Source: Elusimicrobiota bacterium (lineage in GTDB: Bacteria > Elusimicrobiota > Elusimicrobia > UBA1565 > UBA9628). Taken from it: DNA of 45,133 bases. Position 1 is the first letter of the stretch, and each line of letters opens with the position of its first letter. The translations under genes were made by a program, and so were the position numbers. Location of the stretch: positions 1 through 45,133 of the forward strand of contig DAIDHI010000015.1 in assembly GCA_027452025.1 (NCBI GenBank), written 5' to 3'. The notes under the pieces are model-generated. The model saw only the letters and a list, made by a program, of their open reading frames with translations, had not been told where the DNA came from and ran no database searches. Positions 22,703-31,256 of this stretch are shown piece after piece.

Positions 22703-23583
22703 GGAACCGGCTTCTCTTCGGCGCGGCGATCGCGGGTTTTCTCGCCGGTGTCGTCGCCGCCCACTTCATGGGCAAGAGAAAGGCGCCGCTGCCGCCGGCC
22801 TTCGCCCCGGCGGAGAACCCGTATCCGGCGGGCATCTATTCCGAGGGCATCATCGAGAGCGCGCAGCCGCACGGCTCCAACGTGAACGTGTTCCCCGAGG
22901 TCTCCGCGGCGGTGGCCAAGATCCTCGTCGCCGAGGGCGAGCAAGTCGAGCCCGGCCAGGCGCTGCTGGGGCTCGACACGTCCATCCCCCGGGCGCAAGC
23001 GGCCTCTGCGCAGGCCGCCGCCGAGAGCGCCGAAAAGACCCTGGCCAAGGACGAGGCCGCCTGCGCGCTCGATGCGCGTTCCGTCAGCCGAGACGCCCTG
23101 GACACGGCCCGCGCCGCCGCCGCGTCCGCCAAGGCCAACTTCGAGGCCGCGCTGGCGGCCCTCTCCAAATACACCCTGCGCTCGCCCGCGGCCGGCGTCG
23201 TCACGGCGATTAACGCCGCCGTCAAGGACTATGCCTCGCCTCAGGGAGTCTACGACCCTTACACGCAGGGCTACGATCCCGTCATCGTCCTGTCGCGGCC
23301 GCAAGAGGATCTCCACGTGCGCTGCTACGTCGACGAGATCCTGGTCGACCGCCTGCCGCCGCCCTCGCTCATCAAGGCGCAGCTGGCCATCCGCGGGTCG
23401 GACATCCGCATCCCCCTGCAGTTCGTCCGCATCCAGCCGCTGATCTCGCCCAAGATCGAGCTTTCCGACCAACGCCAGGAGCGCGTCGACGTCCGCGTTC
23501 TGCCGGTGATCTTCCGATTCGCCAAGCCGAGCAACGTCAACATCTTCCCGGGGGAGCTCGTCGATGTCTATATCGGCCAGTAA
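22699..23583 (+). CDS. Membrane fusion protein (HlyD/DevB family)
   Basis: 294 aa from the ATG at 22699. N-terminal anchor at ~5-22 (LFGAAIAGFLAGVVAAHF), lipoyl half-motif NVNVFPEVSAAVAKILVAEGEQVEPGQ, an alpha-hairpin (~100-155, Ala-rich, shorter than in HlyD), then the second lipoyl half TLRSPAAGVVTAI and beta-barrel. It is the periplasmic adaptor linking the permease to the outer-membrane factor. Length is somewhat below the usual 330-400 because of the short hairpin. Its end overlaps the outer-membrane-factor gene by 20 bp. Confidence 0.9.
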   Translation: MRNRLLFGAAIAGFLAGVVAAHFMGKRKAPLPPAFAPAENPYPAGIYSEGIIESAQPHGSNVNVFPEVSAAVAKILVAEGEQVEPGQALLGLDTSIPRAQAASAQAAAESAEKTLAKDEAACALDARSVSRDALDTARAAAASAKANFEAALAALSKYTLRSPAAGVVTAINAAVKDYASPQGVYDPYTQGYDPVIVLSRPQEDLHVRCYVDEILVDRLPPPSLIKAQLAIRGSDIRIPLQFVRIQPLISPKIELSDQRQERVDVRVLPVIFRFAKPSNVNIFPGELVDVYIGQ

Positions 23584-25015
23584 GGCCGCGGCCGCGTCCC
23601 TGCTCCTGGCCGGCTTTGTCTCGGGCTGCAGTCTGGCGCCGCGCTATGCCAGACCCTCGGCCCCGGTCGCCGCCGTCTACAAGGAAGCCCCGAGCCGAGG
23701 CGTGCGCTGGATGGCGGCTCGGCCGGACGCGGCTTGGCCCCGCGGGAAGTGGTGGGAGGCCTTCGGCGACACGACCCTCGACGACTTCGAAGAGCGGGCC
23801 AGCTCCGGCAACGAGAACGTGGCGGCGGCGGCCGAGTCTTTTCTGGCCGCGCGCGCCGTGATCAAGCAAGCCCGCTCCCAATATTTCCCGACCGTCACCG
23901 CCGGAGCCAGCGCCACGCGCTCCCACATCAGCGCCACCCCCTTCGGCTTCTCGAGCAACGCCTCCTTCACGGAATATTCGCTGCCCCTCGACGCCTCCTG
24001 GATGCCCGACTTCTGGGGCAAGGTGAAGAACCAAGTCGAGGCGAACGTCTTCGCCGCCCAGGCGAGCGCGGCGGACTTGGCGGCGGTGCGGCTGAGCGTG
24101 CAGACGGAGCTCGCCGTCGACTACTACGGCCTGCGGGCCCAGGACGCGCTCGCCGTCCTGCTCGACTCGGCGGCGGCCGCCGACGCGGACTCCGCCGCCG
24201 TCAACCGGGCATTGGCCCGGGCGGGGCTGGTCTCCGACCAGCCCCGGGCCGACGCCGAGGCGCAGGCGGCCGCCGCCCGCGCCCAGGCCGCCGACGCGCG
24301 CATTCTGCGCGCGCAGTACGAGCACGCCATCGCCGTGTTGCTGGGGGTCTCGCCTTCCGCCTTCGCGGTCGCGGCGGCGCCGTTCGTCCCCCCCGGGGCG
24401 CAGGTTCCCGTCGGCGTCCCGTCGCTGCTGCTGCAGCGGCGGCCGGACGTCGCCGCCGCGGAGCGGGCCGTGGCGCAAGCCAACGCGCAGATCGGCGTGG
24501 CCCGGGCGGCCTATTTCCCGAGCCTCACCCTCGACGCCCAGGGCGGCTTCGAGAGCTTCATCGCCGCGGATTGGCTTTCCTGGCCGGCCCGCTTCTGGAG
24601 CGTGGGCGCCGACGCCGGCGAGACCCTGTTCGAGTTCGGCGCCCGCAAGGCCGCCGTCCTGCAGTACCGCGCTCTCTATGACGAGGCCGTCGCGAACTAC
24701 CGGCAGACGGCCCTCTCCGCTTTCCAGCAGGTCGAAGACGACCTGGCATCGGTGCGGATCTCGTCGCAGGACGCGCAGGCGCAGTCCGAGGCCGTCGCCG
24801 CGGCCGAGCGCAACCTCGAGGAGGAGCAAGCCCGCTACCGCGCCGGCCTGGATCCCTATCTCTCTCTCCTGGCCGGCCGGCTCGCGCTTCTGTCCTACGA
24901 GCAGGCCGAGCTCTCCTACGAATCGCAGCTCGCCTCGGCCGAGGTCCAGCTCATCGAGGCCCTCGGCGGCGGCTGGGACGCCTCGCGGCTGCCCCCGTCC
25001 AAGCGATTGCGCTAG
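23564..25015 (+). CDS. Outer-membrane efflux lipoprotein (TolC/NodT family)
   Basis: 483 aa. The signal sequence ends in a lipobox (VSGC, Cys at ~22), followed by SLAPRYARPSAP, typical of NodT/OprM factors. Two OEP repeats follow: ~60-260 with WWEAFGDTTLDDFEERA and NVAAAAESFLAARA, and ~270-475 with LLQRRPDVAAAERAVAQANAQIGVARAAYFPSLTL, the standard second-repeat signature. It forms the outer-membrane channel for the upstream ABC exporter. An 11-bp gap separates it from the convergent histidine kinase. Confidence 0.92.
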   Translation: MSISASKAAAASLLLAGFVSGCSLAPRYARPSAPVAAVYKEAPSRGVRWMAARPDAAWPRGKWWEAFGDTTLDDFEERASSGNENVAAAAESFLAARAVIKQARSQYFPTVTAGASATRSHISATPFGFSSNASFTEYSLPLDASWMPDFWGKVKNQVEANVFAAQASAADLAAVRLSVQTELAVDYYGLRAQDALAVLLDSAAAADADSAAVNRALARAGLVSDQPRADAEAQAAAARAQAADARILRAQYEHAIAVLLGVSPSAFAVAAAPFVPPGAQVPVGVPSLLLQRRPDVAAAERAVAQANAQIGVARAAYFPSLTLDAQGGFESFIAADWLSWPARFWSVGADAGETLFEFGARKAAVLQYRALYDEAVANYRQTALSAFQQVEDDLASVRISSQDAQAQSEAVAAAERNLEEEQARYRAGLDPYLSLLAGRLALLSYEQAELSYESQLASAEVQLIEALGGGWDASRLPPSKRLR

Positions 25016-25025
25016 CCGACGCCGA

Positions 25026-26141
25026 TCATCGCGACCCCAAGGCGAGCCGCGGCGGGACGGCCGAAGCTTCGGGCAGGTCGAACCAGAGCCGGCTGCCCTT
25101 GCCCGGGGAGCTTTCGATCATGAGCCGGCTTCCGTGGCTGCGCAGGAGGTCCTGGGCCACCTTGAGCCCCAGCCCGAAGCCGGACGCGGCCTTCCGGGCG
25201 GCGAGGGTCCTGGCGAACCCTCCCACCACCTTGCGCTGCTCCCAGCGCGTCATGCCGATTCCGGTGTCCTCCACGGAGACCTCGATGAGCCTTTCGGAAA
25301 CGCCGGCATCGCGCACTCGGACGCAGATGCGGCCGTCCGAGGGGGTGTATTTGATCGCGTTGCCGATCAGGTTCGTGAGGACGACGTTGAGCGCGTCGGG
25401 ATCGGCGAGGACCCTGCGCTCGCGCGCCAGAGGCTCGACGGCCACCGAGATCGTCCGCTTTTCGGCCAGCGGAGCCAAGGTGTCGAGCACGGCCTGGATC
25501 ACTTCCGCCGGGTCGGTGGGCTGGGCCTGGATGGCGAAGCGCCCGGACGACAGCCGCGCCTCGTTGAGGAAATTCTGCACCAGCATCTTGAGCACGCTCA
25601 TGTGGCGCTTAAGCGTCTTGAAGAGCTCGCTCTTGCGCTCCTCATCGATGCCGGGGTCGCGCCGGTCGATGACGCCGACCACCAGGCTCATCACCGAAAG
25701 CGAGTTGGCGAACTGATGGCTGACCAAAGAGAGCATCTCGCTCTTGGCCAGGGACACCCGGTGCTCCTTGTCCGCCTGCTCGTGCTCGCGAAGAGCGTCG
25801 TTCTCGAGGCTCGAGAAAAGCGCGGCGATCAGCGGAAAAGCGAGGAAGCGCTCGGCCAGACTCCAGCGCGCCATGGGCGTGACCGACCAAGGCGAGAGGT
25901 TGAGGAGGTAGTCGGTGAAGCAGACCGCGCCGGCCAACAGCGAAATCCCCAGGGCCGCGCGCCGGCTGCAATAGCGAGCCGCCAGGAAGATGGGCGCGAC
26001 ATAGAGCATGGAGAGGTTGAAATCGTAGGGCAGGGCGTGGTCGGCGGCGGCGACCGCGCACAACAGCGCCAAGCTCGCCGCCAAGGCCTCTCGCGGAGAC
26101 CGTTCCAGCCGCCTTTTGAGACCATCGATGCGCCTCTTCAT
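25026..26141 (-). CDS. Membrane sensor histidine kinase
   Basis: 371 aa. Residues ~18-112 hold about four membrane helices with short loops (a MASE/DUF4118-like sensor lacking a large periplasmic domain). HisKA follows: MLSLVSHQFANSLSVM with H142. The catalytic domain has N-box TNLIGNAIKYTP, G1 DTGIGM and G2 GFGLGLKVAQ. The start overlaps the response-regulator stop by ATGA. The stimulus is probably membrane-related; convergent position to the exporter makes that operon a plausible target. Confidence 0.9.
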   Translation of the reverse strand: MKRRIDGLKRRLERSPREALAASLALLCAVAAADHALPYDFNLSMLYVAPIFLAARYCSRRAALGISLLAGAVCFTDYLLNLSPWSVTPMARWSLAERFLAFPLIAALFSSLENDALREHEQADKEHRVSLAKSEMLSLVSHQFANSLSVMSLVVGVIDRRDPGIDEERKSELFKTLKRHMSVLKMLVQNFLNEARLSSGRFAIQAQPTDPAEVIQAVLDTLAPLAEKRTISVAVEPLARERRVLADPDALNVVLTNLIGNAIKYTPSDGRICVRVRDAGVSERLIEVSVEDTGIGMTRWEQRKVVGGFARTLAARKAASGFGLGLKVAQDLLRSHGSRLMIESSPGKGSRLWFDLPEASAVPPRLALGSR

Positions 26142-26575
26142 GATTCCCCCATGCCTTCATGCGGCGCTGGTCCCGACACGCGCCAAGGGCAGGGCTCCGA
26201 GTCGAGATTCCGGGAAGCGTCCGTCAGGCGCCGCACGGCCGCCTCGAGGTAATCCGCCTCGACGGGCTTGGTGACGAACTCGGCGGCGCCCAGAGCCAGC
26301 GCCCGGCGCGCGATGCCGAGCTCGCGGTGCCCCGTCAAGACGAGGATCCGCAGGGCTGGCTGGAGAGCCTTGGCCTCGCGCAGCACCGACAAACCCGTCC
26401 TTTGAGGAAGGGAGACGTCGAGGATGACGAGGCTGGGCGGCCGGGAGGCGATGATCTCCAAGGCGCGGCTGCCGTCCTCCGCCTCGACCACGTCGAAGGC
26501 GCCGCCCAAGAGCAGCCGCACGGACCGGCGCAAGTCCGGATCGTCGTCGCAGATCATAATGGTCTTCCGGGCCAT
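26138..26575 (-). CDS. Single-domain response regulator
   Basis: 145 aa from the ATG at 26575 (MARKTIMICDDD); AAGG lies upstream. Receiver residues: acidic D10-D12, phospho-acceptor D53 (ILDVSLP), T81 and K103 (VTKPVEAD). No DNA-binding output domain follows; the ~25-residue tail is unrelated to known effectors. It is therefore a CheY/Spo0F-like relay or acts by protein contact. It is the first gene of a two-gene unit with the downstream kinase and divergent from the universal stress gene. Confidence 0.9.
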   Translation of the reverse strand: MARKTIMICDDDPDLRRSVRLLLGGAFDVVEAEDGSRALEIIASRPPSLVILDVSLPQRTGLSVLREAKALQPALRILVLTGHRELGIARRALALGAAEFVTKPVEADYLEAAVRRLTDASRNLDSEPCPWRVSGPAPHEGMGES

Positions 26576-26599
26576 GAGGTGATCCTTCAGCCCTCGCAC

Positions 26600-26641
26600 G
26601 CAACATTTCGGCGCGGCCCCGGCCGGGGCCCGAACGTTGCG
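26600..26641. promoter_or_regulatory. Palindrome between response-regulator and usp genes
   Basis: GGCCCCGGCCGGGGCC (26615-26630) is a perfect 16-bp palindrome, flanked by GCAAC (26600-26604) and GTTGC (26636-26640) as a wider, slightly offset inverted repeat. It sits in the 161-bp divergent region and could be an operator for both genes. Confidence 0.4.
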
Positions 26642-26736
26642 AGCATGAGAAGGAGCGCTCCAGCCGTGACCGAAACGTCGCGCGGATGAAGCGCCGACGC
26701 AACGGCGGTTTGGTCAGATGTGAGAGGAGGTGCCCG

Positions 26737-27642
26737 ATGAAAGCGTTCCCGCCCGATAAGATCCTCGTCGCTTACGATTTTTCCCCGGGGGCCGCCCAAG
26801 CCTGGCGCTACGCCCGGATGCTGGCCAAGCGTCTCAACTCTCGCCTCGAGGCCGTCTACGTTTCTCCCTGGTCGTTCGTGCCCGACGGAGGCTCGTTGGC
26901 CGTGCCGCCGCTGAGCCGCAAGGACGCGGCGGCTCTCGAAAGCAAGCTGCGCAGGCGCCTCGGCACCGCCGCCGTGCGCGTCGGCGAAGGCGACGTCGTC
27001 GGAGAAATCCTGCGGGCGGCCAAGGATTGCGGCGCCGGTCTCCTGATCATGGCCACGCACGGCCGCGGGGCGCTTGCGCGCGCCCTGATCGGCTCGGTGA
27101 CCGAGGCCGTGGTTCGCCGCTCGCCGGTCCCGGTCTTGTCCCTGCGCCGGGCGGCGCCGACGCCTCGCGCGATCCTCGCGCCGGTCAACCTCCAGCCTTA
27201 CTCGATGGCGGGCTTCCACGCGGCCGAAGCCGCCGCCGCGGCCCTGGGCGCGCGCATCACGCTGCTGCACGTGCGCGACGCCTCCTCCGACGACTCCGCT
27301 CTGATCCGAGCGGCGCTGGCCGCGGACGCCTCGCGTGCCGTGCTGGGCTCGCGAGTCGAGGCCAAGGTGGTCGACGGCGACCCGGTCAGACGCATCGTCG
27401 AGGAGTCCCGTCGGCACGACCTCGTCGTCCTGGTGGCGCATAAGCGCGGGCTATGGAAGGACGCGCTGCTCGGCACGACGGCGGAGCAGGTGCTGCGGCG
27501 ATGCGCGGCTCCCGTGCTCTGCGTGCCCGCGGGGGCCGCCGGGCGCCCCTCGGTGAGGCGGCGCCGCGGCTCTTCGCGCCTGCCGCGCCGCTCCGGGCGG
27601 ACCAGGCGGGCGGCCGCCGCGACGACCACGATCAAGTTCTAG
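26737..27642 (+). CDS. Tandem universal stress protein (two UspA domains)
   Basis: 301 aa from the ATG at 26737, with AGGAGG 6 nt upstream; an earlier in-frame ATG at 26686 lacks such a site. Domain 1 (5-145) carries the ATP-binding signature HGRGALARALIGSVTEAVV and ends PVPVLSLRR. Domain 2 (~150-280) has HKRGLWKDALLGTTAEQVL and ends APVLCVPAG; its Gly motif is less regular. The last ~20 residues are very basic (RRRRGSSRLPRRSGRTRR), unusual for the family and possibly nucleic-acid binding. Role: cytoplasmic stress/nucleotide sensing. Divergent from the two-component genes with a palindrome between. Confidence 0.9.
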   Translation: MKAFPPDKILVAYDFSPGAAQAWRYARMLAKRLNSRLEAVYVSPWSFVPDGGSLAVPPLSRKDAAALESKLRRRLGTAAVRVGEGDVVGEILRAAKDCGAGLLIMATHGRGALARALIGSVTEAVVRRSPVPVLSLRRAAPTPRAILAPVNLQPYSMAGFHAAEAAAAALGARITLLHVRDASSDDSALIRAALAADASRAVLGSRVEAKVVDGDPVRRIVEESRRHDLVVLVAHKRGLWKDALLGTTAEQVLRRCAAPVLCVPAGAAGRPSVRRRRGSSRLPRRSGRTRRAAAATTTIKF

Positions 27643-27661
27643 CGGGCGCCGCGCCGTTTGG

Positions 27662-27667
27662 TAGTAT
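27662..27667 (+). promoter_or_regulatory. -10 box close to the GTG at 27674
   Basis: TAGTAT lies 6 nt before the GTG start, with no ribosome-binding site; consistent with a leaderless transcript. Confidence 0.4.
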
Positions 27668-27673
27668 TACGCC

Positions 27674-28825
27674 GTGAGAGCGCGAAGCGGCCTGCCGGTC
27701 TGCCTCGTCTTGGCCCTCCTGGCCGCCCCGGCGTCCGCCGCCGGCCCGGCCCGCGATCCGGCCGCCTGGCTCGACAAGGCGCGGTCCCTCCATAAGGCGG
27801 GACGGGACGTCGAGGCGCGGCGCGCCGCGCTGACGGCCTGCGCGCTGGCGCCGGACGACCCCGCGCCCCTCTCGGAACTCGGCTCGATCGACGCCGATCT
27901 CGGGCGTCCCGCGCGGGCGATCAACGATTACCGCGCCTCCCTGGCCCTCCGGCCCGATTACTTCGTCTACGTCCAACTCGGCGAGGCCTGCGTGGGGCTG
28001 GGACGCCTGGACGACGCCCGCCGGGCGTTCGAAGCCGCCAAGGCGATGGACGCCAAGCAGGCGGACGCTTACGTGCGCGAAGGCTACGCCGACCTTTCCG
28101 CGGGCCGCTATGCGCGCGCCGAGCGAGACGTTCGCGCGCTCATCGCCGCCGATCCCGACAATCCGTTGGGTTATCACCACATGGCCAGTCTCCTGGCGTT
28201 CGAAAATCCCCCGCGCCTACCCGAGGCCGAACGCTACATCCGCGAGGCCCTGGCCAAGTTCGCCCGGAATCCAGCCTCCGACCCCGACGACATGCTTCAC
28301 GCGATCTCGTGGCTGGGCGACATTTTGCGCGACGAGAACAAGTTCGGCGAGGCCGAGGCCTCCTACGAAAACGGTCTGGCCCGCTGCGGGCCTACGAACC
28401 ACGATTTTCGGGGAAAATTCCTGCTGGCCTTGGCGTCGCTCTACGAAAACCGGGACTCGACGAGGGCGCTCGGCTATGCTCGAAGAGCTTTGGACGAGTG
28501 TCCCAAGCCCGGAACCTGCAAAGCCTTCCAGCGCACCCAAATCTTCACGAGGCTCGCTCTCCTATGCGCCAAGCAAGGGCGCCGGTCCGCCGGCCTGTCG
28601 TTCGCCGGCCGCGCGTGGGCGATCTTCTCCTCGGCCTCGCCGAGCGCTCATCAGGATGGGGCCCAGGCCCTCTCGCAGGTGATGAGCTTGGCGACGGCCT
28701 ATACGGCCCTGCGCGCTCCCGGCCGGGCGCGGCGGGCCTGCCGGCTCGTCCTCAAGACGGCCATGGCGGGCAGTCCCATCTCCGCGCAGGCGCGCCGCTG
28801 CCTGGCCGCGCTGCCTTCCGGGTGA
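27674..28825 (+). CDS. Exported TPR protein
   Basis: 383 aa from a GTG at 27674. Residues 1-22 form a Sec signal peptide (LPVCLVLALLAAPASAAG). The rest is a series of TPR-type helical pairs, for example ~30-58 (AWLDKARSLHKAGRDVEARRA), 60-95, 97-125 (YVQLGEACVGLGRLDDARRAFEAA), 130-165 and several less regular repeats to 375. Probably a periplasmic scaffold or cell-envelope assembly factor; no specific function can be read. It begins the plus-strand run that continues with dapB. Confidence 0.85.
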   Translation: MRARSGLPVCLVLALLAAPASAAGPARDPAAWLDKARSLHKAGRDVEARRAALTACALAPDDPAPLSELGSIDADLGRPARAINDYRASLALRPDYFVYVQLGEACVGLGRLDDARRAFEAAKAMDAKQADAYVREGYADLSAGRYARAERDVRALIAADPDNPLGYHHMASLLAFENPPRLPEAERYIREALAKFARNPASDPDDMLHAISWLGDILRDENKFGEAEASYENGLARCGPTNHDFRGKFLLALASLYENRDSTRALGYARRALDECPKPGTCKAFQRTQIFTRLALLCAKQGRRSAGLSFAGRAWAIFSSASPSAHQDGAQALSQVMSLATAYTALRAPGRARRACRLVLKTAMAGSPISAQARRCLAALPSG

Positions 28826-28848
28826 GCGGCTGGGCCCGGCCAATTTTG

Positions 28849-28854
28849 TATAGT
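28849..28854 (+). promoter_or_regulatory. -10 box of dapB, 7 nt before its ATG
   Basis: TATAGT (5/6 to consensus) is followed by 7 nt and the ATG at 28862. Transcription would begin at or within 1-2 nt of the start codon. No -35 match is evident. Confidence 0.5.
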
Positions 28855-28861
28855 GCCTCCG

Positions 28862-29551
28862 ATGGGCTCCCGACCGATCCGCCTGCTGATATGCGCCGGC
28901 GGCGGGCGCATGGCGTCGCGCGTCGCGGCGCTAGCCTCGGCAGACCCCCGCTTCGAAGTCATGGGCTCCTTGGATCGCGCCACCGGGCCGGCCCGGCTTT
29001 CCTCGCTCGTCTCGGCCTGCGACGCGCTCGTGGATTTCTCGGCCCCGGCCCCTTCCCTCGCCTGGGCCGGAGCGTGCGCGAAAGTCCGCAAAGCTTGCGT
29101 GATCGGCACCACCGGATTCTCGCCGGCGCAGCAGGCGCGCCTTGCGGCGTTGGCGCGCAAGACGGCCCTGTTTCAGTCGCCCAACTTCAGCCCGGGCATG
29201 ACTCTCCTCTTCGAACTCGCCGCTCTCGCCTCGACTCGGCTTTCGAGCTTCGACGCCGCCGTCAGCGAAACGCATCACAAGCGCAAGAAGGACGCGCCGT
29301 CGGGCACGGCCCTGCGCCTGGCGAGGGCCGCGACGCGAAGCGCAAGCCGCCCTCCCGCGATCGTGTCCCTGCGCCTGGGCGACGTCGTCGGCGAGCATAC
29401 GCTGACCCTGGCGGGCCCCTTCGAGCGCCTGGAGTTGACCCACCGGGCGCACTCCCGGGATGTCTTCGCCCTGGGAGCGCTGGAGGCCGCGCTGTGGACG
29501 GCCGGACGCAGGCCCGGCCTTTACGGCATGGAGGATCTCAACCGCCGATGA
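28862..29551 (+). CDS. dapB: 4-hydroxy-tetrahydrodipicolinate reductase
   Basis: 229 aa from the ATG at 28862; a GTG at 28853 is possible but overlaps the -10 box. The signature ETHHKRKKDAPSGTA (~136-150) contains the catalytic His pair and substrate-binding Lys of DapB. The N-terminal nucleotide motif is AGGGRMASRV, close to the usual GxxGRMG, and GTTGF follows. At 229 aa it is at the short end of the family, with a trimmed central region. It reduces dihydrodipicolinate in the diaminopimelate/lysine pathway (cytoplasm). The next gene overlaps by ATGA. Confidence 0.92.
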   Translation: MGSRPIRLLICAGGGRMASRVAALASADPRFEVMGSLDRATGPARLSSLVSACDALVDFSAPAPSLAWAGACAKVRKACVIGTTGFSPAQQARLAALARKTALFQSPNFSPGMTLLFELAALASTRLSSFDAAVSETHHKRKKDAPSGTALRLARAATRSASRPPAIVSLRLGDVVGEHTLTLAGPFERLELTHRAHSRDVFALGALEAALWTAGRRPGLYGMEDLNRR

Positions 29552-29916
29552 AGCTCGGAGAATCCGCGCGGCGCCTCCTCGATTGGCTCGACGCGCCCGA
29601 CGATCCCGCCGTCCCGGGCTACGACCCCGTCCATCTGGGGGCCCTGCTGATCCTGGTGCTCGTCGTCGTCGGCGCTCTTTACTGGCTGCTGTGGACCTTG
29701 CTCGTCTTCGAGGGCGGGATCTTCCCGAAGATCGGCGCGGCTCTGTCGGTGGCGTTCACGTCGAAGACCCTCGCCGATTACGGCTATCTCGGCCAGCCTT
29801 ACGCCATGGGCGCCTTCGAGGGCTGGGTCGGTAACGTCTGCGCCCTCGCCCTGACGGCCGGGGCCTTGGCCGCTCTCTTTTACCTGTATTCCCGCGCCGC
29901 CCAGCGGCGCCGCTAG
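29548..29916 (+). CDS. Small membrane protein between dapB and folK
   Basis: 122 aa; its ATG (29548) overlaps the dapB stop. Two clear membrane helices, ~30-52 (HLGALLILVLVVVGALYWLLW) and ~95-115 (VCALALTAGALAALFYLYS), with an intervening loop that may form a partial third. The N-terminus is charged and cytoplasmic-looking. No family recognised. Tight packing between dapB and folK (1-bp gap) suggests co-expression only. Confidence 0.75.
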   Translation: MKLGESARRLLDWLDAPDDPAVPGYDPVHLGALLILVLVVVGALYWLLWTLLVFEGGIFPKIGAALSVAFTSKTLADYGYLGQPYAMGAFEGWVGNVCALALTAGALAALFYLYSRAAQRRR

Positions 29917-29917
29917 C

Positions 29918-30397
29918 GTGGCCGAGTGCCTGATCCTTCTCGGCGCCAATTTGGGCGATCGTCGCCGCGCCCTCGAGCGCGCTTTGGCGGGCTTGCGGGC
30001 CCTTCCGCGCACCCGGGTCGTGGCCGTCTCGCGCGTCTACGAGACCGCGCCCGTCGGGCCGGGCCGCGAGCCGTATCTCAACGCCGCCGCGAGGCTTCGC
30101 ACCGGCCTTTCGCCGATGGGACTGCTCGTCGAGTGCAAGCGCTTGGAGGCCGCCGCGGGCCGCAAGAGCGGCCGGCGCTGGGCCTCGCGGCCGCTCGATG
30201 TGGACTTGGTTGACTGGAAAGGCATTACTCTCCGCACTTATTGGCTGACCCTGCCGCATCCAGCCATGGCCGGCCGGACATTCGCGCTGGCGCCGCTTCG
30301 CGACGTGGCGCCGCGCTGGAAGCTGCGCGGCAGGGCCATTGCGGCCCTTCTCGCCCGATTGAAGCCCGACCCGGGAACTGTTAAAATTTATCGGTAA
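29918..30397 (+). CDS. folK: 2-amino-4-hydroxy-6-hydroxymethyldihydropteridine pyrophosphokinase
   Basis: 159 aa from a GTG at 29918, the usual size of HPPK. Conserved blocks: LLGANLGDRRRALERAL at the N-terminus, YETAPVG, YLNAA, and RWASRPLDVDLVDW, where the two Asp that bind Mg-ATP are kept though the block differs from the common GPRxLDLDLL. LPHPAMAGRTFALAPL near 108 is typical. It transfers pyrophosphate from ATP to hydroxymethyl-dihydropterin in folate synthesis. Its 3' end contains the promoter of panB. Confidence 0.92.
   Translation: MAECLILLGANLGDRRRALERALAGLRALPRTRVVAVSRVYETAPVGPGREPYLNAAARLRTGLSPMGLLVECKRLEAAAGRKSGRRWASRPLDVDLVDWKGITLRTYWLTLPHPAMAGRTFALAPLRDVAPRWKLRGRAIAALLARLKPDPGTVKIYR
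30359..30387 (+). promoter_or_regulatory. Promoter of panB inside folK
   Basis: TTGAAG (30359-30364), 17-nt spacer, TAAAAT (30382-30387); the ATG follows after 10 nt with no ribosome-binding site. Transcription would begin about 3 nt before the start codon. Confidence 0.6.
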
Positions 30398-31243
30398 ATG
30401 CCCTACAAAAGCGACAAGCCCGCCGCCGTAACCACGACTCAGCTCGCCTTGATGAAGCAGAAGGGAGTCAAGATCGCCGCCTTGACGGCCTACGACGCGC
30501 CTACGGCCGCCCTGGTCAACGAGGCCGGGGCCGACGTCGTGCTGGTCGGAGACTCGGTCGGCATGGTCAAGCTGGGCTACGAGAACACCATTCCCGTCAC
30601 GCTCGAGGAGATCCTTCACCACGTCAAGGCTGTCAAGCGCGGAAACTCCCGCGCGCTCCTCGTGGCCGACATGCCGTATCTGTCGTACGAGGTGGACCTC
30701 AAGGAAGCCGTGCGCAACGCCGGGCGCCTCGTCAAGGAAGGCGGCGCCCAGGCGGTCAAGCTCGAAGGCGGCCTGGAGATCGCCCCGGTCATCAAGGAAC
30801 TGCTCAAGATCAACGTCCCCGTGATGGCCCACCTGGGCCTCACGCCCCAGGCCGTGCACCGCCTCGGCGGCTTTAAAGTGCAGGGCCGCAAGCCCCAGGA
30901 CGCCGAGAAGATGCTCACCGACGCCAAGATCCTCGAAGGCGCCGGCGCCTTCGCCGTCGTGCTGGAGTGCATCCCCTCGGCGCTGGCGCGAGAGATCACC
31001 CGCAAGCTCTCCATCCCCACCATCGGCATCGGCGCCGGTCCTCACTGCGACGGGCAAGTCCTCGTGTCCGACGACGTCTGGGGCCTCGGCGAGGGCGCCC
31101 CTCTCAAGTTCGTCAAGCGCTACGCCGACCTGCGGCCCGTCATGCTCAAGGCCGCGGCGGCGTACTGCCGCGAGGTCAAGGACGGCGCGTTCCCCGCGGC
31201 GGAGCACGCCTTCGAGAGCGCGCCCGCCGCCAAGACCGCCTAG
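30398..31243 (+). CDS. panB: 3-methyl-2-oxobutanoate hydroxymethyltransferase
   Basis: 281 aa, starting immediately after the folK stop. Metal ligands D52 (VGDSVGM), D91 (VADMPY) and E123 (KLEGG) and the catalytic Glu at 190 (VVLECIP) are in place; MAHLGLTPQAVHRLGGFKVQG is the family signature. PanB forms ketopantoate from 2-oxoisovalerate and methylenetetrahydrofolate, the first step to pantothenate and CoA. Codon use is typical of the window. Followed by a hydrolase and panC. Confidence 0.97.
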   Translation: MPYKSDKPAAVTTTQLALMKQKGVKIAALTAYDAPTAALVNEAGADVVLVGDSVGMVKLGYENTIPVTLEEILHHVKAVKRGNSRALLVADMPYLSYEVDLKEAVRNAGRLVKEGGAQAVKLEGGLEIAPVIKELLKINVPVMAHLGLTPQAVHRLGGFKVQGRKPQDAEKMLTDAKILEGAGAFAVVLECIPSALAREITRKLSIPTIGIGAGPHCDGQVLVSDDVWGLGEGAPLKFVKRYADLRPVMLKAAAAYCREVKDGAFPAAEHAFESAPAAKTA

Positions 31244-31256
31244 CGGCCGCCCCGCG

